A DNA stretch of 42,057 nucleotides, taken from Sphingobacteriales bacterium (GTDB lineage: Bacteria > Bacteroidota > Bacteroidia > Chitinophagales > UBA2359). Position numbers and translations under genes: made by a program. The stretch covers positions 1 through 42,057 of the forward strand of contig JADKCK010000042.1 of NCBI GenBank assembly GCA_016718845.1, written 5' to 3'. Of the stretch, positions 13,501 to 19,800 are shown piece after piece. Every line of letters begins with the position of its first letter. Position 1 is the stretch's first letter. The notes beneath the pieces were generated by a model that was not told the DNA's origin, ran no database searches, and saw only the letters and a list, made by a program, of their open reading frames with translations.

Positions 13501-15903
13501 ATAACTAACATGACCCCTGCCAAAGCAGGTGTGTATACCGTAACGGTAACATACAGCAATGGATGTACAGCAACAGCTACTACAACTGTAGTAGTGAATG
13601 CTAAACCAACAGTTACAGCAGTAGCTAGTTGTGTATCGGGAGTTGGACGTATTACGGTAACAGCTTCGGGTACTGGTTTAACGTATAACATTGGTACTGG
13701 CTCACAAGCTAGCAATGTGTTTAACAACGTAGCAAACGGCAACTATACAGTAACAGTAACAAATGCTGCGGGCTGTACAGGTACTGCCAATTTAACGGTA
13801 AATTGTACTACTTGCCCTACACCAGTGGCTACCAACAATGGTCCTGTTTGTACTGGTTCGGCTATTAACCTAAGTGTTAATCCAAACTTGGTTAGTGGTG
13901 TAACAGCTACTTATGCATGGAGTGGTCCTGCTGGAACATCTACCCAACAAAGCCCAGTTATTGCCAACGCTACACCAGCCAAAGCGGGTACTTACACGGT
14001 AACAGTAACATACAGCAACGGATGTACGGCAACAGCAAGTACAACTTAGTAGTAAATGCTAAACCAACAGTTACAGCAGTAGCTAGTTGTGTATCGGGAG
14101 TTGGACGTATTACGGTAACAGCTTCGGGTACTGGTTTAACGTATAACATTGGTACTGGTAACAAGCTAGCAATGTGTTTAACAACGTAGCAAACGGCACA
14201 TATACCGTAACGGTAACAAATGCTGCTGGTTGTACGGGTACTGCCAATGTAACCGTAAACTGTGTAACTTGTGCAACGCCTGTTGCTAGTAACAACGGAC
14301 CTGTATGTGTTGGTTCGGCAATTAACTTAAGCGTTAATCCTAACTTGACAACTGGTGTAACGGCAACCTACGCATGGAGTGGTCCTACTAATACATCTAC
14401 ACTACAAAACCCTGTTCTTGCCAATGCCACACCAGCCAAAGCAGGTGTTTATACGGTAACGGTAACATACAGCAACGGCTGTGTAGCAACAGCAAGTACA
14501 ACTGTGGTGGTTAATGCATTACCAACAGCAAGCATTACCGCCAATGGTCCATTAACTTTCTGTGGTGGTGGTTCGGTAACTTTAATTGCTAGCGGCGGAG
14601 GTACATATACTTGGAGTAACGGAACCGCGACAGCATCTGCGGTTATTACCACAGCGGGTACTTATACGGTAACTGTAACAAGTGCAGGCGGTTGTACAGC
14701 AACAGCCTCAACAACTGTAACAGTAGAAAACTGCTGTAATGCCAACGGTGGTAGCGTAGTTGTAACAACAGCCTGCCCAGGCGAGCCATTAGTGGCAACC
14801 GCATCGGGTTATAACACTGCTGCCGACTATGCGTTCTATTATTTATTGGTTGATGCAAGTGGCAATATAGTAGCAGTTAATACCACTGGTACGTTTGCTA
14901 CTACATTGCTTACTGTAGGTGCAAGTTATACAGTATATGGTTACAGCGTAAAAACCACTACACCTGTTGGCGGACCTAACCCACCAGCAGTAGGCACTAA
15001 TGTGGGCAGTATCACAGGTAGTTGCTTTGCATTATCTAATCCGCCAAGCAACTCGGTGACAATAGCTAATCCAATAGTTGTTCCTGTATCAGGTAATAGC
15101 TCAGAAGGCTCAACTAATGGCACCTCGCCATTTACCTACAACACTACTACTATCGAAATTGTAGGCGGCACAGCCCCTTATAATTTTGATTGGACTATAA
15201 ATGGCTATGTACGTTATGATATAATATACACCGAAACAGGTGCTACCATAACCGTATATTACAGCGATGATGCAAGTTGGTCAGTAACTGTATCCGACAG
15301 CAATACTTGTAGCAGCAGCTCGGCTGTGTTTAGCAATGTATTGGGCAACGTTAATACCTTGTTAGATATTGACAGCTATGCCGTAATACCAACCAATTTA
15401 GGCGATGATGGTTCGATAAACCTAGTTGTAAGCGGTGGCGATTTATCGTGTGGTACTTACCAATACGAATGGAGCGGACCCAACACCTGGGCAGGCTCTT
15501 ATGCCACAACAGGTACAGGTATTTATACATTAAGTGACTTGCCAAGTGGTTGGTACTCGGTAATTATTACCGACTGTGCAGGCAATTTCACTCAAGGTTG
15601 GTACTGGGTGCCAGAAGGCTCTCGCGGACGTACAAAAGCTGTAGAAACATTGAGCGTAATGCCTAATCCGTTTGCGGATAAAGCTATCGTTGAATTTACC
15701 GTAAATGTTAGTGGCAACACTACCGTAAATGATACAGCATTGATGGCAAACAAGTGGCAACACTCTACAACGCAACTACCCAAGCAGGCGAAACTTACCA
15801 AGTAACTTTGGACGGAGCTAACCTACCAAGTGGTATGTATTTTGTGAAAATGACTAACGCAAACGGCGAAACAATGCTACAAAAAGCAATGATTAACCGT
15901 TAG
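1..15903 (+). CDS. Giant T9SS-exported repeat adhesin A (5' partial, frameshifted as read)
   Basis: This is one very long coding region entering from outside the window and ending at TAG 15901-15903. I join the frames because the same domain types continue across each break and flanking units supply the missing bases. Breaks: many in 1-3290; about 3943 (extra TA); 8655 and 8720; 10516-10800; 13500; 14046; 14160; 15729. At 15729 one base is missing relative to the homologous site in gene B; restoring it rejoins the tail NVYSIDGKQ...GMYFVKMTN. The product should be exported by Sec and then T9SS, because it ends in a type A sorting domain (motif VMPNPFADKAIVEF). Repeats resemble those of SprB, the Flavobacterium gliding adhesin, but SprB itself has a different (type B) tail. 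A role as surface adhesin or matrix protein is inference. It could be a pseudogene if the indels are real. Confidence 0.8.
1905..3020 (+). repeat. Five tandem ~231-bp Ig-like units in gene A
   Basis: A unit of about 77 codons recurs five times. It begins TLTGATYCVGSTATALDA, continues with GYLW and TLTPSTASAGTTTYTV, and ends TAPTGCTDVTATATV. The YCVGSTATAL start recurs near 1918, 2143, 2369, 2596 and 2831. The spacing is a few bases short of 231 in the first copies because of scattered one-base losses. Copies 4 and 5 (from about 2600) are readable in one frame; copies 1-3 are broken. Each unit has two cysteines (YCVG and TGC) and a central tryptophan, typical of PKD/Ig-like β-sandwich repeats. 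Confidence 0.75.
3944..8713 (+). CDS. Gene A segment: SprB/Ig domains and three composite β-sandwich modules
   Basis: This is the longest clean frame of gene A (an internal ATG lies at 4022, but it is not a true start). 4020-4970 carries SprB-type repeats (CFGGSNGTAT... GGTSPYSYLW... SDANGCS). 4970-5450 carries two Ig-like domains (AGNTSPVCAG..., SGVVCPGSD). From about 5460 a composite of roughly 1 kb occurs three times (about 5460, 6505, 7505). Each has a domain resembling a proprotein-convertase P-domain (VPAGATVTGV..., then WLFEFRETFND or a variant), a WWDAPTGGTQIGTG CHU_C-type Ig domain ending TTYYAQ, and an Ig domain with GTWS..GTFT and TLTLTSEDPAGPC. The true frame leaves this one near 8655, where it would otherwise read through CCCCR into a stop. 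Confidence 0.75.
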   Translation, partial: YTVTVTDNNGCTTSATATVASSTTPPVATATPSATAICAGGSFNVTFTSDQNFNVSMTLNSSAGSFLYGANNKASGFTTPNFTEGVLFDGTVTITGITITSVSTGCVTTLADITVTVNPKPTATVTATPTCFGGSNGTATANPVGGTSPYSYLWNTTGTTQTITALAPATYFVTVSDANGCSATANGNVIQGASLTATSSTTNVSCFGGNNGSGTVTPTGGITPYTYLWSSGQTTDAATGLTAGSYLITVTDAATCSAVVNLSVGQPTSALSAGTPTSTPRTCAAANGTATVTPTGGTSPYTYLWTGGQTTATATGLTNTNYNVTVTDANGCTAVTFVTVGITPNPTPGAGNTSPVCAGIDIDLTATGGTSYAWSGPSGYTASGSPATITNPTAAMNNNIYTVTVTDANGCTATTTTQITVYPLPVATAANSGVVCPGSDITLTATGGTNYAWSGPNGYTATGTPATISAVTFAQNGEVYTVTVTDGNSCTRTATTTIAVNPQPAAPIVTDRAICLNEVLGAGQGLTASSPGLTFTTSTGSITATGTGGASFGTVYGAPNVPMSITVPAAGAVGGIPVGATVTGVTVGITYTSINGSFRSELRTRVTPPVGYNAQVTDIQPKTATNVAPAGSGGTFTGLIDPNSNPTTAPAWPNANPAGTWLFEFRETFNDGGDAVQDATIDNITITVNYSQTANASLTWWDAPTGGTQIGTGTPFNPTTIPVASGGVDISVIGSTTYYAQITSLATGCVSDRVAAVFTVDPPASADAGADIVCVDGTLPISVSGIFGGTASSGTWSTAGTGIFSNVVTTGTTVTADYTPGAADINATSVSLIFTTDDPIGGCVSATDNLTVSFIPAAPITNSYTTCPFVSPPTGEGLAASCPSSLPAIPGSSTVVANGPIDVETASNIFSTTTLSIPVTAASVPANATVTGVVARVSYTAFTASWTADLTVRVTPPAATGAARTSTSITGETTGAGTLTDAPINLGAGTWTLTPSNVQGNWLFEFTDEFNDTVIPDETVANVSLVFSYTTPAITPTWWTASTGGTQVGTGGIFDPTAVALPDGADVTQVGTTTYYVQCTSPNGCNSIRTAADFIVESGLVVDAGADQNCLPDNTTSVSLTGTVSGLGVTTGTWSGGLGTFTDPTNLTTTYNPTPVEVQNGYVTLTLTSGDPVGPCGPVSDQIVITLQPPVPTATDYTICQFDAVPAGEGLDASCFSRPPTPAVSDSVYLTGSGGTSSSTTYFGALNTPISITFPSGSIPAGANVTAVRVRTTYTALGGSFQSELRIRATPPAQFGALQNDIQLSTNSFAGTVTNALTGTWGAFDPAGTWTFDFRETFDDTNAGSLGIDATIDNIRITADYTIPADAGITYQVNWWDAATGGNLVASNVDPFNATAIPIVSGGIDNTVPGTKTYYAECYNVTGNCGSPRAAAVFTVNPLPVVDAGPATLNACVGNDITLTGTVTIGGIPANGTWTSTGTGTFADATALNTTYTPSPADYLAGTVTLTLTSEDPAGPCGTVTDNIVVTFGQVTITTSAVDAVCFGGTGTVSVTVNTGASPYGYLWSNNATTASCCCCRYIQCNSNRCQWL
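8717..10537 (+). CDS. Gene A segment: first half of the 66-residue repeat array
   Basis: This frame is open from about 8717 and contains one diverged SprB repeat (YTYLWDDTAASTTEDL) followed by eight intact 66-residue units. It ends at an early TAG where unit 9 is corrupted. The unit is threonine-, serine- and glycine-rich, with two cysteines (CNGG and NGCSATAS) and the core GTSPYTGEGTFTETAGTYTY, so the protein is probably a long chain of small β-sandwich domains. ATG 8846 lies inside a repeat (YLW-DDTAA) and is not a plausible start. The frame equals that of the segment beginning at 10736, so the corrupted stretch between them loses or gains a multiple of three bases overall. Confidence 0.75.
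   Translation, partial: NWSTTINEPTQLTASAVATDALCNGGNGSVALTVGGGTAGYTYLWDDTAASTTEDLASVVASTYNVTVTDANGCSTVASATVSEPTLLTASAVATDALCNGGNGSVVVTASGGTSPYTGEGTFTETAGTYTYTVTDDNGCSATASATVSEPTLLTASAVATDALCNGGNGSVVVTASGGTSPYTGEGTFTETAGTYTYTVTDDNGCSATASATVGEPSGLLVSAVATDALCNGGTGSVVVTASGGTSPYTGEGTFTETAGTYTYTVTDNNGCSTTASATVSEPTLLTASAVATDALCNGGNGSVVVTASGGTSPYTGEGTFTETAGTYTYTVTDDNGCSATASATVSEPTLLTASAVATDALCNGGNGSVVVTASGGTSPYTGEGTFTETAGTYTYTVTDDNGCSATASATVGEPSALLVSAVATDALCNGGTGSVVVTASGGTSPYTGEGTFTETAGTYTYTVTDDNGCSATASATVGEPSALLVSAVATDAGCNGGTGSVVVTASGGTSPYTGEGTFTEVAGTYTYTVTDDNGCSATASATVGQAGGLVVSAVATDALCNGGNGSVVVTASGGTSPYTGEGTFSELAGTYTYTVTDDNGCSNPQ
8960..12440 (+). repeat. Eighteen tandem 198-bp (66-aa) repeats in gene A
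   Basis: AGCAACCGATG-type anchors recur every 198 bases from about 8996 to 10382 and from 10909 to 12295, with two shortened, corrupted units between. Three linker types occur: SEPTLLTAS, GEPSALLVS and GQAGSLVVS. Their order is not random. Units 1-6 follow linker pattern A-A-B twice. Units 7-14 alternate between a DAG unit with the EPS linker and a DAL unit with the QAG linker (four dimers, the corrupted ones included). Units 15-18 mostly use the EPS linker. This is a higher-order repeat made by unequal exchange of multi-unit blocks. Confidence 0.9.
10516..10810 (+). other. Corrupted repeat units 9-10 inside gene A
   Basis: Two 198-bp units are shortened to about 175 and 187 bases, after a loss of about 30 bases at their left edge. 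Single bases are dropped throughout, for example GTAGCACCGACAGG where neighbours read GTAGCAACCGATGCAGG. The units either side are flawless. Despite the damage, the linker type and the DAG/DAL state can be read and fit the alternating dimer pattern. This looks like a patch of poor consensus where reads could not be placed uniquely. Confidence 0.7.
10736..13504 (+). CDS. Gene A segment: second half of the repeat array, SprB and PKD-like domains
   Basis: This frame holds the rest of the 66-residue array to about 12440. Three diverged SprB repeats follow at 12470-13130 (AYAWSNSETTEDLSAVVAGT and relatives, ending TDFNGCS or TDDNGCT). From 13140 a pair of alternating modules begins: a glycine/asparagine-rich one (TASGTGLTYNIGAGAQASNV) and an Ig-like one (CPTPVASNNGPVCAG...). 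It ends at a stop at 13502-13504 that comes from one missing base in a stretch reading AAPxITNMTPAKAG in the paralogues. ATG 10736 lies inside a damaged repeat and is not a start. Confidence 0.75.
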   Translation: MQGGNGSVVVTASGGQAPLAKLTETAGTYTYTVTDDNGCSATASATVGEPSALLVSAVATDAGCNGGTGSVVVSASGGTSPYNGEGTFTETAGTYTYTVTDDNGCSATASATVGQAGSLVVSAVATDALCNGGTGSVVVTASGGTSPYTGEGTFTETAGTYTYTVTDNNGCSATASATVGEPSALLVSAVATDAGCNGGTGSVVVSASGGTSPYTGEGTFTETAGTYTYTVTDDNGCSATASATVGQAGSLVVSAVATDALCNGGNGSVVVTASGGTSPYTGEGTFTETAGTYTYTVTDDNGCSATASATVGEPSALLVSAVATDALCNGGNGSVVVTASGGTSPYNGEGTFTETAGTYTYTVTDDNGCSASASATVGEPSALLVSAVATDACCNGGNGSVLVSASGGTSPYTGTGTFTETAGTYTYTVTDNNGCSATASATVGEPSALLVSAVATDALCNGGNGSVVVSASGGTSPYNGEGTFSEVAGTYTYTVTDDNGCSATASATVGEPSALIVSAVATDAGCSGGNGSVLVSASGGTSPYTGTGTFTETAGTYTYTVTDDNGCSATASATVSQSASLIVTATGVDARCNGDNGSVNATVIGGTSPYTYAWSNSETTEDLSAVVAGTYTITVTDFNGCSGVATAIVAEPATLSATSTISSINCSGGSNGGVNVTTTGGTSPYIYAWSNGATTEDLSALTVGTYVVTVTDDNGCTTVLSATVNQAPPFNVNTSVTDATCANNNGSINLSVFGATPEYSYNWSNGNGSQDLSGLSAGTYTVTITDFNGCVTTASATVTAPAVPTISSANVVCAISGGTITVTASGTGLTYNIGAGAQASNVFNNVANGTYTVTVTNAAGCTATTSVTVSCVTCPTPVASNNGPVCAGLAVNLSVNPNLSGLTATYSWNGPGGSSTQQNPTA
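13456..14189 (+). CDS. Gene A segment: PKD-like module pair, broken at 14046 and 14160
   Basis: The frame after 13500 reads NMTPAKAGVYTVTVTYSNGC, then the glycine-rich module (ASGTGLTYNIGTGSQASNV), then the Ig-like module (CPTPVATNNGPVCTGSAINL). It stops at 14047-14049, where ACAACTTAG replaces the ACAACTGTAG seen in the previous copy (one G lost). A further base is lost near 14160, in GGTACTGGTAACAAGC against GGTACTGGCTCACAAGC. The two module pairs at about 13600-13800 and 14060-14250 are nearly identical in DNA, so this is another recent duplication of about 450 bases. Repairing both losses joins it to the C-terminal segment. Confidence 0.7.
14174..15903 (+). CDS. Gene A C-terminal segment: conserved module and T9SS sorting domain
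   Basis: After the last PKD-like modules (to about 14730), a module of about 300 residues starts at NCCNANGG. It includes FYYLLVDASGNIV, VYGYSVKTTTPVGGPNPP, NFDWTINGYVRYDIIYTETG, VYYSDDASWSV, EWSGPNTW, LPSGWYSVIITDC and GWYWVPEGSRGRTK. The same module precedes the tail in genes B and C; I know no named family for it. The sorting domain starts near 15640 (LSVMPNPFADKAIVEF). As read the frame stops at 15805 because one T is missing at about 15729; the repaired frame ends at TAG 15901-15903 after KAMINR. T9SS type A tails are cleaved on export and the protein is attached to the surface or released. Confidence 0.85.
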
Positions 15904-15920
15904 TAAGGTTTGATTGAATG

Positions 15921-15963
15921 AAAAAAGCGGCAGCACTCGAAAGGGTGCTGCCGCTTTTTTTTT
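15921..15963 (+). terminator. Rho-independent terminator of gene A
   Basis: A stem of 18 pairs (15921-15938 with 15943-15960) closes a GAAA tetraloop. The GC-rich core GCGGCAGCAC/GTGCTGCCGC is flanked by A6 on the left and T9 on the right. There is one G·T wobble. It lies 17 bases after the stop codon. The A-tract and T-tract flanks would let it work in both directions. Confidence 0.95.
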
Positions 15964-15997
15964 GGGGTGTGTTTACTAACAATACTTGAATTAAAAT

Positions 15998-16040
15998 AAA
16001 ACCATCTACAACTAATATTTTGTAAGTTGTAGATGGTTTT
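15998..16040. other. Second perfect hairpin downstream of gene A
   Basis: AAAACCATCTACAACT (15998-16013) pairs with 16025-16040 as a perfect 16-bp stem around an 11-base AT-rich loop. It ends in T-runs on both sides. A near copy sits at the same place after gene B. It may be a backup or bidirectional terminator, or an mRNA-stabilising stem. Confidence 0.75.
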
Positions 16041-16069
16041 TACTATAATGTATTGTATTTGAAATATTT

Positions 16070-16700
16070 TTTGCCAAAAAAATGTCACAAAACGCATTTT
16101 TTGTCACTTAGTATAAATACGAATTATTGTTACTTTGCTAAAATTTAGGGATAAAAAAATGTATAATTTTTTGCCAAAAATTGTCACAAAACGCATTTTT
16201 TGTCACTTAGTATAAATACGAATTATTGTTACTTTGCTAAAATTTAGGGATAAAAAAATGTATAATTTTTTGCCAAAAATTGTCACAAAACGCATTTTTT
16301 GTCACTTAGTATAAATACAGATTATTGTTGCCTTACTAAAAATTAAGAATAAAAAAATGTATAATTTTTTGCCAAAAAAATGTCACAAAACGCATTTTTT
16401 GTCACTTAGTATAAATACAGATTATTGTTACCTTACTAAAAATTAAGAATAAAAAATGTATAATTTTTGCCAAAAAATGTCACAAAACGCATTTTTGTCA
16501 CTTAGTATAAATACAGATTATTGTTACCTTACTAAAAATTAAGAATAAAAAAATGTATAATTTTTGCCAAAAAAATGTCACAAAACGCATTTTTTGTCAC
16601 TTAGTATAAATACAGATTATTGTTGCCTTACTAAAAATTAAGAATAAGAAAATGTGTAATTTTTTGCCAAAAAAATGTCACAAAACGCATTTTTTGTCAC
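16070..16700 (+). repeat. Seven-copy ~99-bp tandem repeat upstream of gene B
   Basis: A TGTCAC motif followed 15 bases later by GTCAC starts at 16083, 16182, 16281, 16381, 16479, 16576 and 16676, a period of 97-100 bases. The first six units read on into TTAGTATAAATAC, ATTATTGTTAC, an AT-rich stretch and TTTTTGCCAAAAA. The two GTCAC boxes are 19 bases apart, about two helical turns. The last copy breaks off after its second GTCAC and passes into the gene B leader. Units 1-3 read ACTTTGCTAAAATTTAGG; units 4-6 read CCTTACTAAAAATTAAG, so two subtypes are blocked together. No frame codes through the array. Confidence 0.95.
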
Positions 16701-16824
16701 TACAATAACAATAAATTACTTGCCTAAACTATTGTGCTATAATTACAGCATTTAATTGTAAAATACATTGAACTTTTTTGTAATAAAAAATATATATAAA
16801 CACACACATCTTAATTATTTAAAA
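16701..16824 (+). promoter_or_regulatory. AT-rich leader of gene B
   Basis: No Shine-Dalgarno sequence is present, as is usual in Bacteroidota. The bases before ATG 16825 are TTATTTAAAA, matching the context of gene C (CTTTAAAA) and gene D. A stretch ACTTGCCTAAACTATTGTGC (about 16718-16737) recurs in diverged form in the region upstream of gene D, so it may be a shared promoter element. It is not a clean match to the known Bacteroidota consensus TTG/TAnnTTTG, and I cannot place a promoter with confidence. Confidence 0.35.
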
Positions 16825-19800
16825 ATGATTATTAAATTTCAATCCCTTATCTATCAGCAACAACCATATATTAGGTTGTTGGCTATTTTTCTTTTCTGGA
16901 TAGGCATATTGCACAACCAAAATGCAGTAGCAGCCACAGAAACCGTTCCTGTTGGTTCTTTCATAGTTAATATGGGAGTTGTACCACAAACTGTTGCCAA
17001 TGGTTTAAAACCCTATGGTATGCTTCATCAACTTTTGCGCGAGCAAAATGTACCCATCAAATGGGTTATTAACCCCACCAAAAGTAAAGATGGTGTAGAC
17101 TTTACCTACAACGGCACAGCATTTAAAGGTGGCCCGTTTATTATTTATGCCAATTACCGCACCCCAGCCGTAAATGCAATTATTGCATCGTGGCAGGCAC
17201 AAGGCGTAGTTGGTGTAACAACCACCAGCCCAGTTGATGTTCCAGTATATAATACAATCAATTATTATATGAACTGGACATTAAACAGCACAAACTCGTC
17301 AATTGCTCAAGCTTTCTTGCAAAATGCAGGTATCCCTTCGAGCAACTGGAACTTTGTAGCACCTAGTGAGCTTACTTGCTGCAACGATATTTTTGTAATG
17401 CCCCACGCCGACCCTACTTGGGCTACTCACCAACGCTTATTGTCTTGGAACGACGAATGCGATGGTGCTATTTGGGCAGGTTGTCACGCTGTTAGTGTGT
17501 TAGAAAATATCATCAACCCCAGCAACCCAGCACAAACCATGAACTTTTTGATGTCCAACGGGGCAACACCCGGACAAGCAGCCGTGCTTTTTGGTGACCA
17601 CGATGATGGTTCTCCGCCATACCAATATGGACATTCTGCTCAGCCAGTTATGCAGTTTATGGGTACTATTGATGCAGCTACCCAAAATGGTTCGGAACAA
17701 ATATACCTACCACAAGTGTCTTGGCGACCAACTACCATGGTTGGTGTTTGGGATGATAGCCAAGCCGATGTACCTTCGGTTTCTCCGGGAGTTGCTGCTG
17801 TACTCGCTTTTGGACAAGGTTTGGGCGACGACAATCGCGGACGTGTTATGTACGAGGGCGGACACAATATTGGCGGTACTAGCGCCGCTAGTGTGGCTGC
17901 TCAAAGGGCTTTCTTTAACTTCAGCTTTTGGGCATCGCAAAGCAAAGCCATTAACGTAGCTATTAACGTACCTAGCAGCATGAGTGTGGGCACTGCCTAT
18001 ACGGTTTCTGCCACAGCTACTGGCGGTGCAGGTGCCCCTTACATCTACGAATGGATCAGCACTTGCGGAGGTACATTTGCCAACCCTACTGCTGCTACTA
18101 CTACTTTTACACCCAATGCATCTAGTACAGGTTGTATAATTTCGTGTAAAGTGCGCGACAATTGCGGTTCTCGTGTAGGCTTTGGTTCGCAATCGGTATC
18201 TAGCCCACAACCTCCGGTAGCTAACAACGACAACGCTACCATTGGCACACAGTGCGGACAAGGCGGTAGTACTACTATAAATATCCTTTCTAACGACTCG
18301 GATGGCGATACCCCATTAGGCGATTTAACCATTACCTTATCAGGTAATGGTGCAAATGGCACCTTTGTACTTAACCCCAATGGTACCGTAACCTACACCG
18401 CCAATGTAAACTTTTCGGGTACCGACCAAGTACAATACCAAATATGCGACCCCACAGGGTTTTGCGATAATGCACTTATTAGCGTTACAGTAGGTGCTGC
18501 CGACATTAATGGTTGCTTGCCAAACCAAACCTATGCTATTGCCTCTTCGGGTGCTGCCGATTCCTTACATACAACTACTAGTGTAACGGGTACTTTAACT
18601 GATGTATTAGACCAACCCGATGGTTTAACAGTAGAAATGGATAATAACGGCGATGTATTGATATTGGGTTTCCCCGAAACAATTAATGCAGGCGATACCC
18701 TTACGCTTTACTTAAAGCGGGGCGATAATACAAACCCTACTACCCTTACCATAGAAAGCAGCCTCAATGGAACTTCTGGATTTAGCACTCCGACAACTAT
18801 TGGCATTACTACTACTGGCGTGCTACCCTACATTTATATTGTACCATCGGGTGGTTTAAATTTTGTGCGGCTTAAACGCACCGCTGGAAAACCCAATATA
18901 GATGCTATTACCTATGAAATATGGGATTGTGTGAATGCCGCGCCAACCCTTGGCAACGACCAAGGTTTGGCATTAGAAGACTTTCCGGTGCAAATACAGG
19001 TATTGGGCAACGACCAAGACCCACTCGGGCAAGCCTTGTCTATAAGCCGCATTATTACGCAACCTACCAACGGTTTGGTTAGTTTAAATCCTAATGGCAC
19101 TATAGATTACCAACCCAATAACGACTACAGCGGCACCGATAGTTTTGTGTACGAAGCTTGTAATACATCGGGTCTATGCTCGCAGGCTACCGTAAATATT
19201 CAAATAACCGACGATGGTTGCCCAGCAGGTCAAACTCGCCCTTCTACTGGTACCGAAGTAAGCACCACATTAACCATAGCCGATGATTCGTATATCCAAA
19301 AAGATAAAGCTACTACCAACTACGGTAATGTCAATAAATTTGTTGTTGGTGAAAAAGATAATAATATCCGCAGGTCCTTGATACGTTTCGATTTGAGTAC
19401 TATCCCATCAGGAGCCATTATCACTAGCGCCCAGCTAAAACTTAACCGCATTACGGGTACCAAGGCACAAGTTATTGATGTACATGCACTTACTGAGTCT
19501 TGGACAGAAAGCCTAGTGACTTGGAACAAAAAAGATGCGGCTAACTGGACAACAGCGGGCGGTAGTTATAACCCTACAGCGGCGGCATCGGTAAATATGG
19601 GTACTACCACCGGCTTTAAATATTGGGGGATAACCTCTTTGGTGCAAAGTTGGGTTAATACACCCGCCAATAATTTTGGTGTATTACTTAAAAGACAAGC
19701 AGAAACGAATAAAGATAAACACGAGTTTGCCTCGTCGGAAAACACAACTGTTGCCAACAGACCAGCATTAGTAGTAACTTATTTGCAATTGGCACCTTGT

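Noticed and set aside
1..15903. Gene A as a decayed pseudogene
   Set aside because: Protein-level conservation continues on both sides of each indel, and damage clusters at the window edge and in repeats. Sequence error explains this better, although it cannot be ruled out without reads.
16083..16107. GTCAC...GTCAC element as an inverted repeat or operator palindrome
   Set aside because: The two GTCAC boxes are direct, not inverted. Only the AAAA-CGCA-TTTT centre is weakly palindromic.
16070..16700. CRISPR-like regular spacing
   Set aside because: The whole ~99-bp unit is repeated, including the parts between the TGTCAC motifs, so there are no unique spacers. No cas genes are present.
16701..16824. 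Bacteroidota promoter (TTG and TAnnTTTG) for gene B
   Set aside because: Partial matches such as TTACTTTG in the array units exist, but spacing to an upstream TTG is about 26 bases and the consensus is incomplete, so I did not call a promoter.
16768..16824. Upstream in-frame ATG at 16768 as start of gene B
   Set aside because: It would add 19 residues (NFFVIKNIYKHTHLNYLK) before a well-formed signal peptide. The 16825 start matches the TTTAAAAATG context and signal peptide of gene C.
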